Below are positions 7,366 through 14,998 of a stretch of DNA of 36,314 nt, piece after piece (the stretch's first letter is position 1; each line of letters opens with the position of its first letter). The notes beneath the pieces were generated by a model. The model ran no database searches, was not told the DNA's origin, and was given only the letters and a program-made list of their open reading frames with translations. Location of the stretch: assembly GCA_002359095.1 (NCBI GenBank), contig DEQD01000028.1, positions 1 through 36,314 of the forward strand, in the 5' to 3' direction. Source of the stretch: Caryophanales bacterium UBA3375 (GTDB taxonomy: Bacteria; Bacillota_I; Bacilli_A; UBA3375). A program made the position numbers and the translations under genes.

Positions 7366-8242
7366 TTTATTTACTAACTATTCGTTTTTAGTTGTTTTAA
7401 TTGGAACTATATTACTTGCTATTAGCGGTGGTATTCTTTCTTGCTTTTTAGTACTTAAAAAAGAAAGTTTAGTTGCTGATAGTATTACTCATGCAACACT
7501 TCCTGGTGTTGTAAGTATGTTTTTATTATTTAATACTAAGAATTTATATTTAATGTTATTTGGAGGATTAATCTCTTCTTTAATATCATTAATAATTATT
7601 TATTTAATTAAACAAAATAAAAAAACTAATATTAATGGAATACTAGCAACTATTCTTTCTAGTTTTTTTGGACTTGGTTTAGTGTTACTAACTCAAGCTC
7701 AAAAGAATCCTGATGCTGCTCAAGCAGGAATTAGAACTTTAATTTTTGGTCAAGCAGCATCAATTAGTTCTTTTGATGTTCAGGTTATTTTATGTTTAAC
7801 TATAATTACATTATTATTTGTTATTTTATTTTTTAAAGAAATTAAAATAACTATATTTGATCTACAGTTTGCTAAAGTAAGTAAGATTAATGTTAATTTT
7901 ATTAATTTTTGTATTATATCTTTAATCTTAATTAGTGTTATTTTACAGATTCAAATTATCGGTATTATTTTAACTGCGACAATGCTAGTAACACCAGCTG
8001 TTGCTAGCATGCAGTTAACTAATAAGTTTAACCGCATGATTATTTATTCTTGTATGATTGCAATTATTAGTTGTGTGATTGGTAGTGTATTATCAACTCT
8101 AGTATCAGGTTTATCAACAGGACCAATTATTAGTTTTGTATCAGGAACTATTTGTTTTATTTGTATTATCTTTGGTAAATATGGATTTATTAACAAATTT
8201 ATTAATAAAAAGAAAATATTAGGAGTTATTAATGAATCTTAG
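7346..8242 (+). CDS. Metal ABC transporter permease 1
   Basis: A 298-residue membrane protein of the ABC-3 (ZnuB/TroC) family with about eight hydrophobic segments. Family marks are the DSITHATLPGVV motif near residue 47, the QAQKNPDAAQAG/LIFGQAASIS region, and the coupling segment TATMLVTPAVASMQL near 215. It overlaps the ATPase gene by 20 bp and the next permease gene by 11 bp. Two different permeases in one operon suggest a heterodimeric channel, as in TroCD. Confidence 0.9.
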   Translation: MDLNLISLFTNYSFLVVLIGTILLAISGGILSCFLVLKKESLVADSITHATLPGVVSMFLLFNTKNLYLMLFGGLISSLISLIIIYLIKQNKKTNINGILATILSSFFGLGLVLLTQAQKNPDAAQAGIRTLIFGQAASISSFDVQVILCLTIITLLFVILFFKEIKITIFDLQFAKVSKINVNFINFCIISLILISVILQIQIIGIILTATMLVTPAVASMQLTNKFNRMIIYSCMIAIISCVIGSVLSTLVSGLSTGPIISFVSGTICFICIIFGKYGFINKFINKKKILGVINES

Positions 8243-9212
8243 TGTATTAATAATCTTAATTATTACTGGTTTATGTTGTGTAATACCAGGAATATTTATA
8301 GGGATTAAAAATATGGGAATGATTGTTGATGCAATTAGTCATTCAATTCTACTTGGTATCGTATTAGGATTTATGATTAGTCATAATCTTAATTCACCAT
8401 TAATAATAATTGGAGCAATTATTATTGGTTTAATTACTTCATTACTTATTAATAGTATTAGTAAGAATAAAAAAGTAAATGTTGATGGAGCAACAGCAAT
8501 AGTATTTCCTTGGTTCTTTTCATTAGCAATCATGATTATTTCAACAATGTTTTCTAATGTTCATCTAGATGTTGATAGTGTATTACTTGGTGAGGTAATT
8601 TATGCACCACTTGATTGTTATAATTTCTTAGGTTTTGAAATACCTACTGCTATTATTTCTGGATTAATTGTATTAATCATAAATGTATTATTTACTCTTT
8701 TATGTTTACGTGGTTTAAAATTATATAGTTTTGATGAAGAGTATGCAAAGATTAATGGATTTAAACCTTACCTAATTTCTATCGGTTTAATGATTGTAAC
8801 TAGTATTACTAGTGTAATTTCTTTTAATAGTGTAGGTAGTATTTTAGTAATATCATTAATGATTGGTCCTGTTATTAGTGCAATGATTTATACTAATAAT
8901 TTAAAAGATTTAATTATTAGTAGCATAGTAAACCAAATATTTTGTGTAACTCTTGGTTATTTAATTAGTGTTATCTTTGATGTTAGTGTCGCAGGTAGTA
9001 TTAGTGTTGTTATTGGTTTAATGTTACTTATTGTATTTATTTTTAATAAAAAATCAGGACTTATTTCTAAATATAAAAACACTAATACTAAGCATCAAGA
9101 AATATTAACAGATATAATTAAAAAAGAGATAGACAATAATAAAGATATTAACGCTATTAGTAAAGAATTAAATATTAGTGTTAATACAATTAATAAAGTA
9201 TTAAAAAAATAG
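8232..9212 (+). CDS. Metal ABC transporter permease 2 with HTH-like tail
   Basis: A 326-residue ABC-3 family permease with DAISHSILLGIVLG near residue 34, VDSVLLGEVIYAPLD near 114 and the coupling segment SVGSILVISLMIGPVISAMI near 205. After the last membrane helix (ending near residue 273) there are about 50 hydrophilic residues ending in DINAISKELNISVNTINKVL, which reads like a helix-turn-helix. This tail is not part of the usual TroD/ZnuB permease, and I could not tell whether it binds DNA or merely makes a cytoplasmic helical pair. The gene is followed by a terminator, so it closes the operon. Confidence 0.88.
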   Translation: MNLSVLIILIITGLCCVIPGIFIGIKNMGMIVDAISHSILLGIVLGFMISHNLNSPLIIIGAIIIGLITSLLINSISKNKKVNVDGATAIVFPWFFSLAIMIISTMFSNVHLDVDSVLLGEVIYAPLDCYNFLGFEIPTAIISGLIVLIINVLFTLLCLRGLKLYSFDEEYAKINGFKPYLISIGLMIVTSITSVISFNSVGSILVISLMIGPVISAMIYTNNLKDLIISSIVNQIFCVTLGYLISVIFDVSVAGSISVVIGLMLLIVFIFNKKSGLISKYKNTNTKHQEILTDIIKKEIDNNKDINAISKELNISVNTINKVLKK

Positions 9213-9240
9213 AACAAGTTTTTTACTTGTTCTATTTTTA
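9211..9240. terminator. Intrinsic terminator between convergent operons
   Basis: AGAACAAGT and ACTTGTTCT make a perfect 9-bp stem around a TTTTT loop, followed by ATTTTT. It begins right at the stop codon of the metal permease and, from the other strand, ends transcription of the T7SS island. It marks the left border of that island. Confidence 0.85.
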
Positions 9241-9243
9241 ATA

Positions 9244-9714
9244 TTATTTATACTCAATTCCCATCAATTTATGAATTAATCTATCATAACTTGATAATGT
9301 TAACGATTGAGTTACTGCTGCACAAGTTGCAACAAATAAACAAGGGAACAAACCAACTAAGAAAATAATAAAAATATCTGGCGAAACTTCTAAGTAACCA
9401 AGTATTAACATTATAAAGAAATCTACAAATAATAAAACAATACCGATTACTAATACATATGATGCAATCAAGTGTATTTTTGTTTTCTTTAACAGTTTTT
9501 CAGAATTTAATTTTTCACCATAATATTTCATTATTATGTTATTTGGCTTGTGAATTGAAAAAGGGAATGTCAACATTAATTTTAAGTTTGTAGGAATGCT
9601 ATCAACAATACCTTCTTCATACAACTCTTCATATTTTTGTTTTGTTTGTCTAGTAGCAATATAAACAATACCTATAGCAAGTAGTATTCCACCTAAAAAA
9701 TATAAAATTATCAT
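9244..9714 (-). CDS. Small membrane protein at the end of the T7SS island
   Basis: 156 residues with membrane segments near 2-19, 85-105 and 112-140 and a basic loop between. I do not recognise a family. It overlaps the SUKH gene upstream in an ATGA arrangement, so the two are translationally coupled. It is the last gene before the island terminator. In LXG/T7SS islands this slot commonly holds an immunity protein, and a membrane one would suit a toxin that acts at or crosses the envelope. That role is only positional inference. Confidence 0.6.
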   Translation of the reverse strand: MIILYFLGGILLAIGIVYIATRQTKQKYEELYEEGIVDSIPTNLKLMLTFPFSIHKPNNIIMKYYGEKLNSEKLLKKTKIHLIASYVLVIGIVLLFVDFFIMLILGYLEVSPDIFIIFLVGLFPCLFVATCAAVTQSLTLSSYDRLIHKLMGIEYK

Positions 9715-10322
9715 TTTTTCTCCTTAATAATTCGTACCTCAATCTCATTTCTTCCAGCTATCTTTTCTTGTCTTTCAATAACAGATTCATTGTAGGCTAA
9801 TATATCTTCTTCATTTGGATCCCTCCAATTCTTCTGCTTGAATTGTTTGGCCCACAAATCATAGTCTAATATTGGATTTTCGTCTTGTTTTCTTAACGAA
9901 TTTGCAAAAATCTTAAATCCTGTACATAAATATGTTCTTTCATCGTTTTCTAAATCTAATAAAAAAACATCAGAAGTAACAAGATTTAAAGCAAGATAAT
10001 AACCTTCGATAGTTATCGCAAAAAGTAATACATTATCTCTAATTAAATTTTCAAATAAGGATTTTTCCCTACCTAAAAAGGTTTCAAAATCGCTAAAATA
10101 TGTGCCATATCCAGGATTTGTCTCACCCACTGGTAAAAAACCTATAAATTCAACAATAGATTCAAATTCTTCAAATGGATTTTTGTTTAAATCTAAATAA
10201 CCACCATTACATTTTACAATAAATTGACGATAATCCCATGGTAATTTAACAATTCTTTTTTTCTCAAAATCTGCCATTTCTTTTTCTACATCAAAATCTA
10301 ATTTATTGGGATAAATAAACAT
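9711..10322 (-). CDS. SMI1/KNR4 (SUKH) family immunity protein
   Basis: 203 residues. The SUKH hallmarks are LPWDYRQFIVKCNGGYLD near residue 27 (family form LPxDYxxFLxxxNGG) and a later LLFAITIEGYYLALNL...VFLLDLENDE stretch matching the conserved beta-rich half. SUKH proteins are common immunity partners of polymorphic toxins, including nucleases. I chose the ATG at 10322 with GGAG just upstream, because the earlier ATGs lie inside a perfect hairpin (10341-10379). It follows the WXG100 gene and overlaps the membrane protein gene by 4 bp. Its cognate toxin is not obvious here: either the LXG-GH-E nuclease or a toxin made by competitors. Confidence 0.72.
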   Translation of the reverse strand: MFIYPNKLDFDVEKEMADFEKKRIVKLPWDYRQFIVKCNGGYLDLNKNPFEEFESIVEFIGFLPVGETNPGYGTYFSDFETFLGREKSLFENLIRDNVLLFAITIEGYYLALNLVTSDVFLLDLENDERTYLCTGFKIFANSLRKQDENPILDYDLWAKQFKQKNWRDPNEEDILAYNESVIERQEKIAGRNEIEVRIIKEKK

Positions 10323-10339
10323 ATCACTCCTATAATTAA

Positions 10340-10395
10340 TACAATTAAAGGTTTGATTTAACATCAAACCTTTAATTGTAAACGGATATTCCGTT
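10340..10395. terminator. Double hairpin downstream of the WXG100 gene
   Basis: On the minus strand the esxA stop codon is followed at once by AACGGA/TCCGTT (10381-10395, 6-bp stem), then by an 18-bp perfect stem (17-base arms at 10341-10357 and 10363-10379, plus one flanking pair, 5-base loop). No good U-tract follows the long stem, so it may stabilise the abundant esxA message or attenuate rather than fully stop transcription into the SUKH gene. Confidence 0.6.
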
Positions 10396-10400
10396 ATTAA

Positions 10401-10685
10401 TTATCTAATTTGATTTGCCATTGAACTATCAAATTCTTCTGCGTTATCACAAACTTGTTGAATTTGATTAGAAATGCTTTCTAATAACTCTGAAACAGGT
10501 TGTAAAGCTTGATTTTTAACTTCTCCAAATTGTTCAACGTATGCATTTGAAGCTTCACCTTCCCAGTTATCTGGTAATTGGTCTACAATTGTTTGCATAC
10601 GAGTAATTAATTCGTTGAAATCTTCTTTAGCTTTATCCAAATCAGCTTTATTTGTTAATAAATTATCTCTATCAATTTTAATCAT
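10401..10685 (-). CDS. esxA: WXG100 family T7SS protein (EsxA-like)
   Basis: 94 residues, the usual size, predicted as two helices around the DNWEGEASNAYVEQF hairpin that carries the WXG motif (here WEG). This is a small secreted helical-hairpin substrate and structural partner of the type VIIb machine. The start has a strong AAAGGAG site at 7 bases. The gene lies at the far downstream end of the island, behind the immunity genes, instead of leading the ess operon as in Staphylococcus. A 125-bp upstream gap with a candidate promoter suggests it is expressed separately. Confidence 0.92.
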   Translation of the reverse strand: MIKIDRDNLLTNKADLDKAKEDFNELITRMQTIVDQLPDNWEGEASNAYVEQFGEVKNQALQPVSELLESISNQIQQVCDNAEEFDSSMANQIR

Positions 10686-10755
10686 AACATCATCTCCTTT
10701 CTAGTGTTTTTTGATACTACAAGTTAATATTAACCTATAAATATCCAACTAAATA

Positions 10756-10764
10756 ATTAAAACA
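10756..10764 (-). promoter_or_regulatory. Candidate promoter for esxA
   Basis: The minus strand reads TGTTTTAAT, one mismatch from the TGnTATAAT box seen elsewhere in the window, about 70 bases before the esxA start. Weak evidence, but the gap and the strong downstream hairpins suit an independent esxA transcript. Confidence 0.3.
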
Positions 10765-10810
10765 TATTGTCTTAATATTCATAATGATCCTTTCCTATAT
10801 CTACTAAATT

Positions 10811-11170
10811 TTATTCATTTAACAATGTATCAATATCAGTTTCACAATCTTTTTCTAAATCATATAAACCAACCATAATTTGTTGTCCATCAAAGTCTTC
10901 ATAATCAAACTGAATGCTTGTTCCATATTTACAATCAAACAACTCATACATGATTGGTACTGCTCTAAACGTATCAACAGCATTACAATATCTCGCTGGT
11001 GTTGCATTACTCATGTCAAAAGCTGTTTGTCTATCCAAAATCATCCAACCATTAGTTCCTTTGTGTCTTGGTTCATTACGATAAGCAACACAAGGTTCTT
11101 CTAACCCTGCTAAAACACTATCTGATATTAGAAACATACCATAATCATTATTATCTATTTGTATTGCCAT
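10811..11170 (-). CDS. Imm33-like (DUF2185) immunity protein, copy 1
   Basis: 119 residues. The start (NDYGMFLISDSVLAG...VAYRNEP...NGWMILD) matches the pattern of the DUF2185/Imm33 group: a SD.VL segment, then YRE, then GW. It is clearly paralogous to the ORF at 24475-24843 throughout, sharing GMFLxSDSV, AYR, NGWxILD, AVDxFxxxPxxxELFxCKxGT and YDG/FDG. It overlaps the last ankyrin-like gene by 20 bp and lies just upstream of esxA. The family link is from motif pattern only; immunity to an unidentified toxin is inferred from position. Confidence 0.62.
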   Translation of the reverse strand: MAIQIDNNDYGMFLISDSVLAGLEEPCVAYRNEPRHKGTNGWMILDRQTAFDMSNATPARYCNAVDTFRAVPIMYELFDCKYGTSIQFDYEDFDGQQIMVGLYDLEKDCETDIDTLLNE

Positions 11171-11648
11171 ACCACTCCTCTAATTTTGATTTTAGTTCTT
11201 TTTCTCCTTTTGATTCAAGAATACTAATTGTATTTACTCCATCCTCTGTTTCACGATATGGATTGTATCCATAATCGATCATCTTTTTTAATACAGACCA
11301 ATAATCTGTATTCCAATATAATCCTAATACAGCAAAAAACAATGCATCTTTACCACTAAGAAGCTCATGATTAGGATCAATATTATTATCTAAAAAAACA
11401 TCTAATACGAAATTTATGTCATCAATGCTTATCTCTTCTTGCATTTCTCTTCTTGTTTCATCATTATTTGCATTATACGTAAAGAAGAAGTACTCTAAAG
11501 CATTGAAGTTTTGTCTTGGTAATTCAAAGTTAACATCAACCTCATTATTTTTGATCATTTCTTGTATTCTTGTTTTTCTAGATTCATCGTTGCTAAATCC
11601 ATTACAATCGCATAAACGAAAAAAATCTTTTTCTTTTTTTATATCCAT
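11151..11648 (-). CDS. Ankyrin-like immunity paralog 3
   Basis: 165 residues, the shortest of three tandem paralogs. Shared marks are NALEYFFF, DNNIDPNHELLSGKDALFFAVL and MIDYGYNPYRE, which follow the ankyrin pattern G-x-D-x-N followed by G-x-x-A-L-F-x-A. It starts 47 bases inside the end of paralog 2 and overlaps the Imm33-like gene by 20 bp. I chose the ATG at 11648 with AGGGG before it, not the upstream GTG. Ankyrin-type immunity proteins are known in polymorphic toxin loci, and the position right behind an LXG toxin supports that role. No enzyme motif is present. Confidence 0.65.
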   Translation of the reverse strand: MDIKKEKDFFRLCDCNGFSNDESRKTRIQEMIKNNEVDVNFELPRQNFNALEYFFFTYNANNDETRREMQEEISIDDINFVLDVFLDNNIDPNHELLSGKDALFFAVLGLYWNTDYWSVLKKMIDYGYNPYRETEDGVNTISILESKGEKELKSKLEEWYGNTNR

Positions 11649-12228
11649 CTTTCCCCTTATACTTTTCACCTTCTAATTTGTCCCTATTATCGTTCCATTC
11701 AACTAATTGTTGTAGTACATCAAAATCAAGATAATTTCTATAGTGTGCCCAAACAACTATGCTCCATCCAAGGTCTTTAATCTCTGTATTTATATCATAC
11801 CCATACACAATCAATTTTCTGTATATTTCATAATCATCATAAACAATATGAAAATTAAGAATAGCATAGAATAAAGCGGTTCTTCCATCGTCCCAATAAT
11901 TGTAATTAGGGTCTATTCCATTCTCTAACATTAAATCAATAAACCAATGGACATGTTTTAATATCATTTCTTCTCTTTCATAACATAATTCTCCAATACT
12001 TCTAATATAAGGGTATTGAAATGACGCAAAGAAATATTCTAAAGGGTTTAATCCTTGATATTCTCCAGATGGTTTACCTACATTAATGTCATATCCAGCC
12101 TTAATATAATCCGTTATTACTTTTTGATGATATTTCATTTTTTCCTCATCATATACATATTGAGGCATACATTCTAGAGGATTTACTGATTCAAAAAAAT
12201 TTTCAATAATTTCATCACTCGGTATCAT
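11602..12228 (-). CDS. Ankyrin-like immunity paralog 2
   Basis: 208 residues with about three ankyrin-like units: AGYDINVGKPSGEYQGLNPLEYFFASF near residue 43, NGIDPNYNYWDDGRTALFYAIL near 103, and YGYDINTEIKDLGWSIV near 136. It overlaps paralog 1 by 14 bp and starts behind AAGGA at 8 bases. The C-terminal 20 or so residues (very Lys-rich, ending in FFSFMRL) are encoded by DNA that also encodes the start of paralog 3 in another frame. The native end may therefore have been lost in a recombination that fused the copies. Predicted cytoplasmic binding protein and probable toxin neutraliser. Confidence 0.66.
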   Translation of the reverse strand: MIPSDEIIENFFESVNPLECMPQYVYDEEKMKYHQKVITDYIKAGYDINVGKPSGEYQGLNPLEYFFASFQYPYIRSIGELCYEREEMILKHVHWFIDLMLENGIDPNYNYWDDGRTALFYAILNFHIVYDDYEIYRKLIVYGYDINTEIKDLGWSIVVWAHYRNYLDFDVLQQLVEWNDNRDKLEGEKYKGKDGYKKRKRFFSFMRL

Positions 12229-12772
12229 AATCTAATTCCTTCAACTCCTCTCTTAAATCGTTCCATTTGTTTAGTTTATCAACATAACCAACAGGATTTT
12301 TCAGCATGTTTACCCATTCATTTATTGTTTGTTCCTTATCAGGAAGATATGTATTCATATCATATCCATATAAAATCATTTTTTTAATCGATTCATAATG
12401 GCACGGGTCCCAAGATAAATGCCAAGTAGCATAAAACAAGGCTCCTAATCCTCTCTCACTAAGATTAGGATCTATTCCTGCCAATATAAGATTATCAACA
12501 ACAAATGATACTACGTTAGGAGGAATAAACATGGTTTCACCATTTTTTCTAGGAAGGTAATAAAAGTCAGAAAAAAATGCTTCTAGAGGATAATAACCTT
12601 TATCGGTATCCGTTCCTCTTACGTTCACATCAAAACCTTCATCGATGTAATTTAGTACAATAGCTTTATTTTCTTCGGGACAATTTGAGGTTAATAGTTC
12701 TGGATTTAGTGCATGAAAATAGCGACGCTCTCTAAGTTTTTTATAACTTTCAAATTGATTAATTCCCTTCAT
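12215..12772 (-). CDS. Ankyrin-like immunity paralog 1 (probable partner of the LXG toxin)
   Basis: 185 residues with EGFDVNVRGTDTDKGYYPLEAFF, AGIDPNLSERGLGALFYATW and YGYDMNTYLP, the same three ankyrin-like units as in the next two genes. The ATG at 12772 lies inside the last codons of the LXG toxin gene (14-bp overlap) with AGGAG at 8 bases. This direct overlap with the toxin 3' end is the classic place for the cognate immunity gene. I therefore infer that it blocks the GH-E nuclease tip, though no immunity protein of this kind is established for that nuclease as far as I can tell. Confidence 0.7.
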   Translation of the reverse strand: MKGINQFESYKKLRERRYFHALNPELLTSNCPEENKAIVLNYIDEGFDVNVRGTDTDKGYYPLEAFFSDFYYLPRKNGETMFIPPNVVSFVVDNLILAGIDPNLSERGLGALFYATWHLSWDPCHYESIKKMILYGYDMNTYLPDKEQTINEWVNMLKNPVGYVDKLNKWNDLREELKELDYDTE

Positions 12773-14984
12773 TTTTATGACTCCTGTTATCGTAGATAGA
12801 CTGAAAAACAAAATTTTCTGGATCGTTATGTATTTCTTGTACTTGCTGCTTGCTAATTAACCCTTTTTTATATAAAAGGAAAATTTTCTTGTACTCAAGA
12901 TCCTTAACATGCCCTAAATCAACCTTCCCTCTTCTATCATCCCCAGGTTTCCAATCTATTATTTTATTATCATCATCTCGCAAGCAACCGTCATTATCAA
13001 GATTAGACCGTTCAAAAACTCCTTCTTCAAATTCTAACTTGTTTTTTTTAGATTCATGAGGTCTCGAACCCTGTGAACCATCACTATTTATAAATTCTCT
13101 AGGGGTACCATCAGTATAGTGTGTTACATCTTCTAATGAGCTGGTAATAGTTACTAGATCATCGTAAGATAATCTTTTAATAGTGTTTATTAGTTGCTTA
13201 TAACTTAAATTTTGCCAAAAATTAGGATTTCTTTCTTTCACATCAGTACCATGATTAACTACTTTAACCTCTTTTTTCCCATTAGTATTTTTCTTAGTGT
13301 GTTTAAGTTTAGGGTCTTTATTAGTAATAACTTTATCAACAGAACCATCAATATCGATATATTTTATCTTGGTTATACCCCCAGATGTTTCTAAAATAAA
13401 TCCTCTATCTTTTACCGTTGAAACCCAGTTGTTTAATTCAGTATATCTCTCAGGACCAAATTCATCTATGAATTTTTTCTTAGTGTAGTTAACTTTACCA
13501 CCTTTAGATAAGTCTTTGATATCCATACAAACTTCAGCATCATTAATTTTATTAATATCAGGTTTCAAGTTTCTTCCTGTTTTAGTATTATAATCATTTA
13601 TCATATTCTTAAGACGGTTGTGAACCTTCTGAGTTGAATTCTTACTAAAGTCCTTTAAGAAACGTGTTCCTTTTTGAATTTGGGGTTTGACTAAATTTTT
13701 GTAACTTCTTGATAGATTTAGAATTTGATACGTCGTAGAAGCTTTCTCTCCACCTATTGCGTATATAGCTTGCTCTACTTGTTGGTCTATTGCTTCTTGT
13801 AACGTTTCTTTCCCAAGACCCTTAGCATAGCTGGACGCCCAAGCTTTAGGAGAACTCGATAAATTGGTACCTTTTGGAATACCTAATCCTGCTGTATACG
13901 CAAAAGATAACAATCCGTAGGTATTATCAACCCAATATTGAATTTCTGAATATTTTTCATCGCTAACTCTTAAAACTTCATCACGCATCCAATTTCCGCT
14001 TGCAGGATTAGCTTCTCCCGCTTTTGCTTTGTTTAGGTTATGATAAGCTTCTGCCACATTAGAAGCATCGAAAGCAACTGATGTTGCTCCCGCCATCATT
14101 GCACCAACACCAATAGCAGTAACAATAGGAGTTGCCATACCTAAAGTACATACTATTGCTGCTATTCCTGCTACAGTTCCTGCTATTTTTAAAGTCGTAG
14201 ACCAAAAAACATTTCTATTTTTTTCCAATGATTTTCTTGCTTGATATATACCATTTTGAATTTGTTCATTAACCATCGATTCGTTTTTCATGATATCTTC
14301 GAAGCATAATAAATTAACTTCGATTAACATCTGAAAACTATCTAGGTTATAAATAGATTCGGGAACATATTCATTCATATTTATCTGTAAAGCATCTTCC
14401 ATAAAGCGATCATAACGAATTAAAACTTCTTCAAGTAGTGAGAATTCATTATTGTAACTGTTTAGAGACTCTACTTCACCAATTCTTTTATCGATGACAT
14501 TAACATACTCTGTTAGTGCATTTTTAATGTTTATGTCAAAGTTAAATTCTTTACCAACGAATTTATTGATTTCTTCATAATTACTTTTTATGATGTTATT
14601 TTTTTCATCAAATATAGTAACAAAATCATTCATTTCCAATTTTATTTTTTCAAAATACTCTAAATCTAATATTGCTTCTGGATTATTTTCCACTTCTTGA
14701 AATCTACAAGAATATAATACAACTTGAGTATAATATTCTTGTATAGCGGCTGATAGTGTGGTAATTAATACAGTATGTACATCTTTAAAATAACTTTTTA
14801 CATTTTCACTCAATTTTCCTTGGTTTTGCAAAGCAGATATCTTTTCAATTAAATCCAAATGAACAGAGGAAATCAAAGTAAATCTTTGTTGTAAATCAAG
14901 ACATTTATCAATCAACTTGCTAATATCTTTATATTCAATATGGCATTCATCTACTAAACAAACTTGACTTTCTTTATAAACCAT
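12759..14984 (-). CDS. LXG-type T7SS toxin with GH-E (HNH/EndoVII-like) nuclease tip
   Basis: 741 residues. Residues about 1-240 are a long helical LXG-like targeting region. Residues 262-310 hold a Gly/Ala-rich hydrophobic hairpin (GTVAGIAAIVCTLGM, then AIGVGAMMAGA), and 315-640 a linker. The last 100 residues match the GH-E nuclease pattern: VDLGHVKDLEYKKIF with the Gly-His and Glu, then NDPENFVFQSIYDNRSHKNE, equivalent to the family's YRxExPxxNRSHxxE ending. The expected activity is a metal-dependent nuclease injected into competitors through the T7SS. It has a good AAGGGAG start site, follows esaA closely, and its stop codon lies within the first ankyrin-like immunity gene. The LXG assignment rests on size, helicity and neighbours (DUF4176, DUF5082-like genes). 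Confidence 0.85.
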   Translation of the reverse strand: MVYKESQVCLVDECHIEYKDISKLIDKCLDLQQRFTLISSVHLDLIEKISALQNQGKLSENVKSYFKDVHTVLITTLSAAIQEYYTQVVLYSCRFQEVENNPEAILDLEYFEKIKLEMNDFVTIFDEKNNIIKSNYEEINKFVGKEFNFDINIKNALTEYVNVIDKRIGEVESLNSYNNEFSLLEEVLIRYDRFMEDALQINMNEYVPESIYNLDSFQMLIEVNLLCFEDIMKNESMVNEQIQNGIYQARKSLEKNRNVFWSTTLKIAGTVAGIAAIVCTLGMATPIVTAIGVGAMMAGATSVAFDASNVAEAYHNLNKAKAGEANPASGNWMRDEVLRVSDEKYSEIQYWVDNTYGLLSFAYTAGLGIPKGTNLSSSPKAWASSYAKGLGKETLQEAIDQQVEQAIYAIGGEKASTTYQILNLSRSYKNLVKPQIQKGTRFLKDFSKNSTQKVHNRLKNMINDYNTKTGRNLKPDINKINDAEVCMDIKDLSKGGKVNYTKKKFIDEFGPERYTELNNWVSTVKDRGFILETSGGITKIKYIDIDGSVDKVITNKDPKLKHTKKNTNGKKEVKVVNHGTDVKERNPNFWQNLSYKQLINTIKRLSYDDLVTITSSLEDVTHYTDGTPREFINSDGSQGSRPHESKKNKLEFEEGVFERSNLDNDGCLRDDDNKIIDWKPGDDRRGKVDLGHVKDLEYKKIFLLYKKGLISKQQVQEIHNDPENFVFQSIYDNRSHKNEGN

Positions 14985-14998
14985 AAAACTCCCTTCCG

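Noticed and set aside
9211..9240. Island attachment site or tRNA-derived border
   Set aside because: No tRNA is visible and no matching repeat was found near 25090-25130; the sequence is an ordinary terminator.
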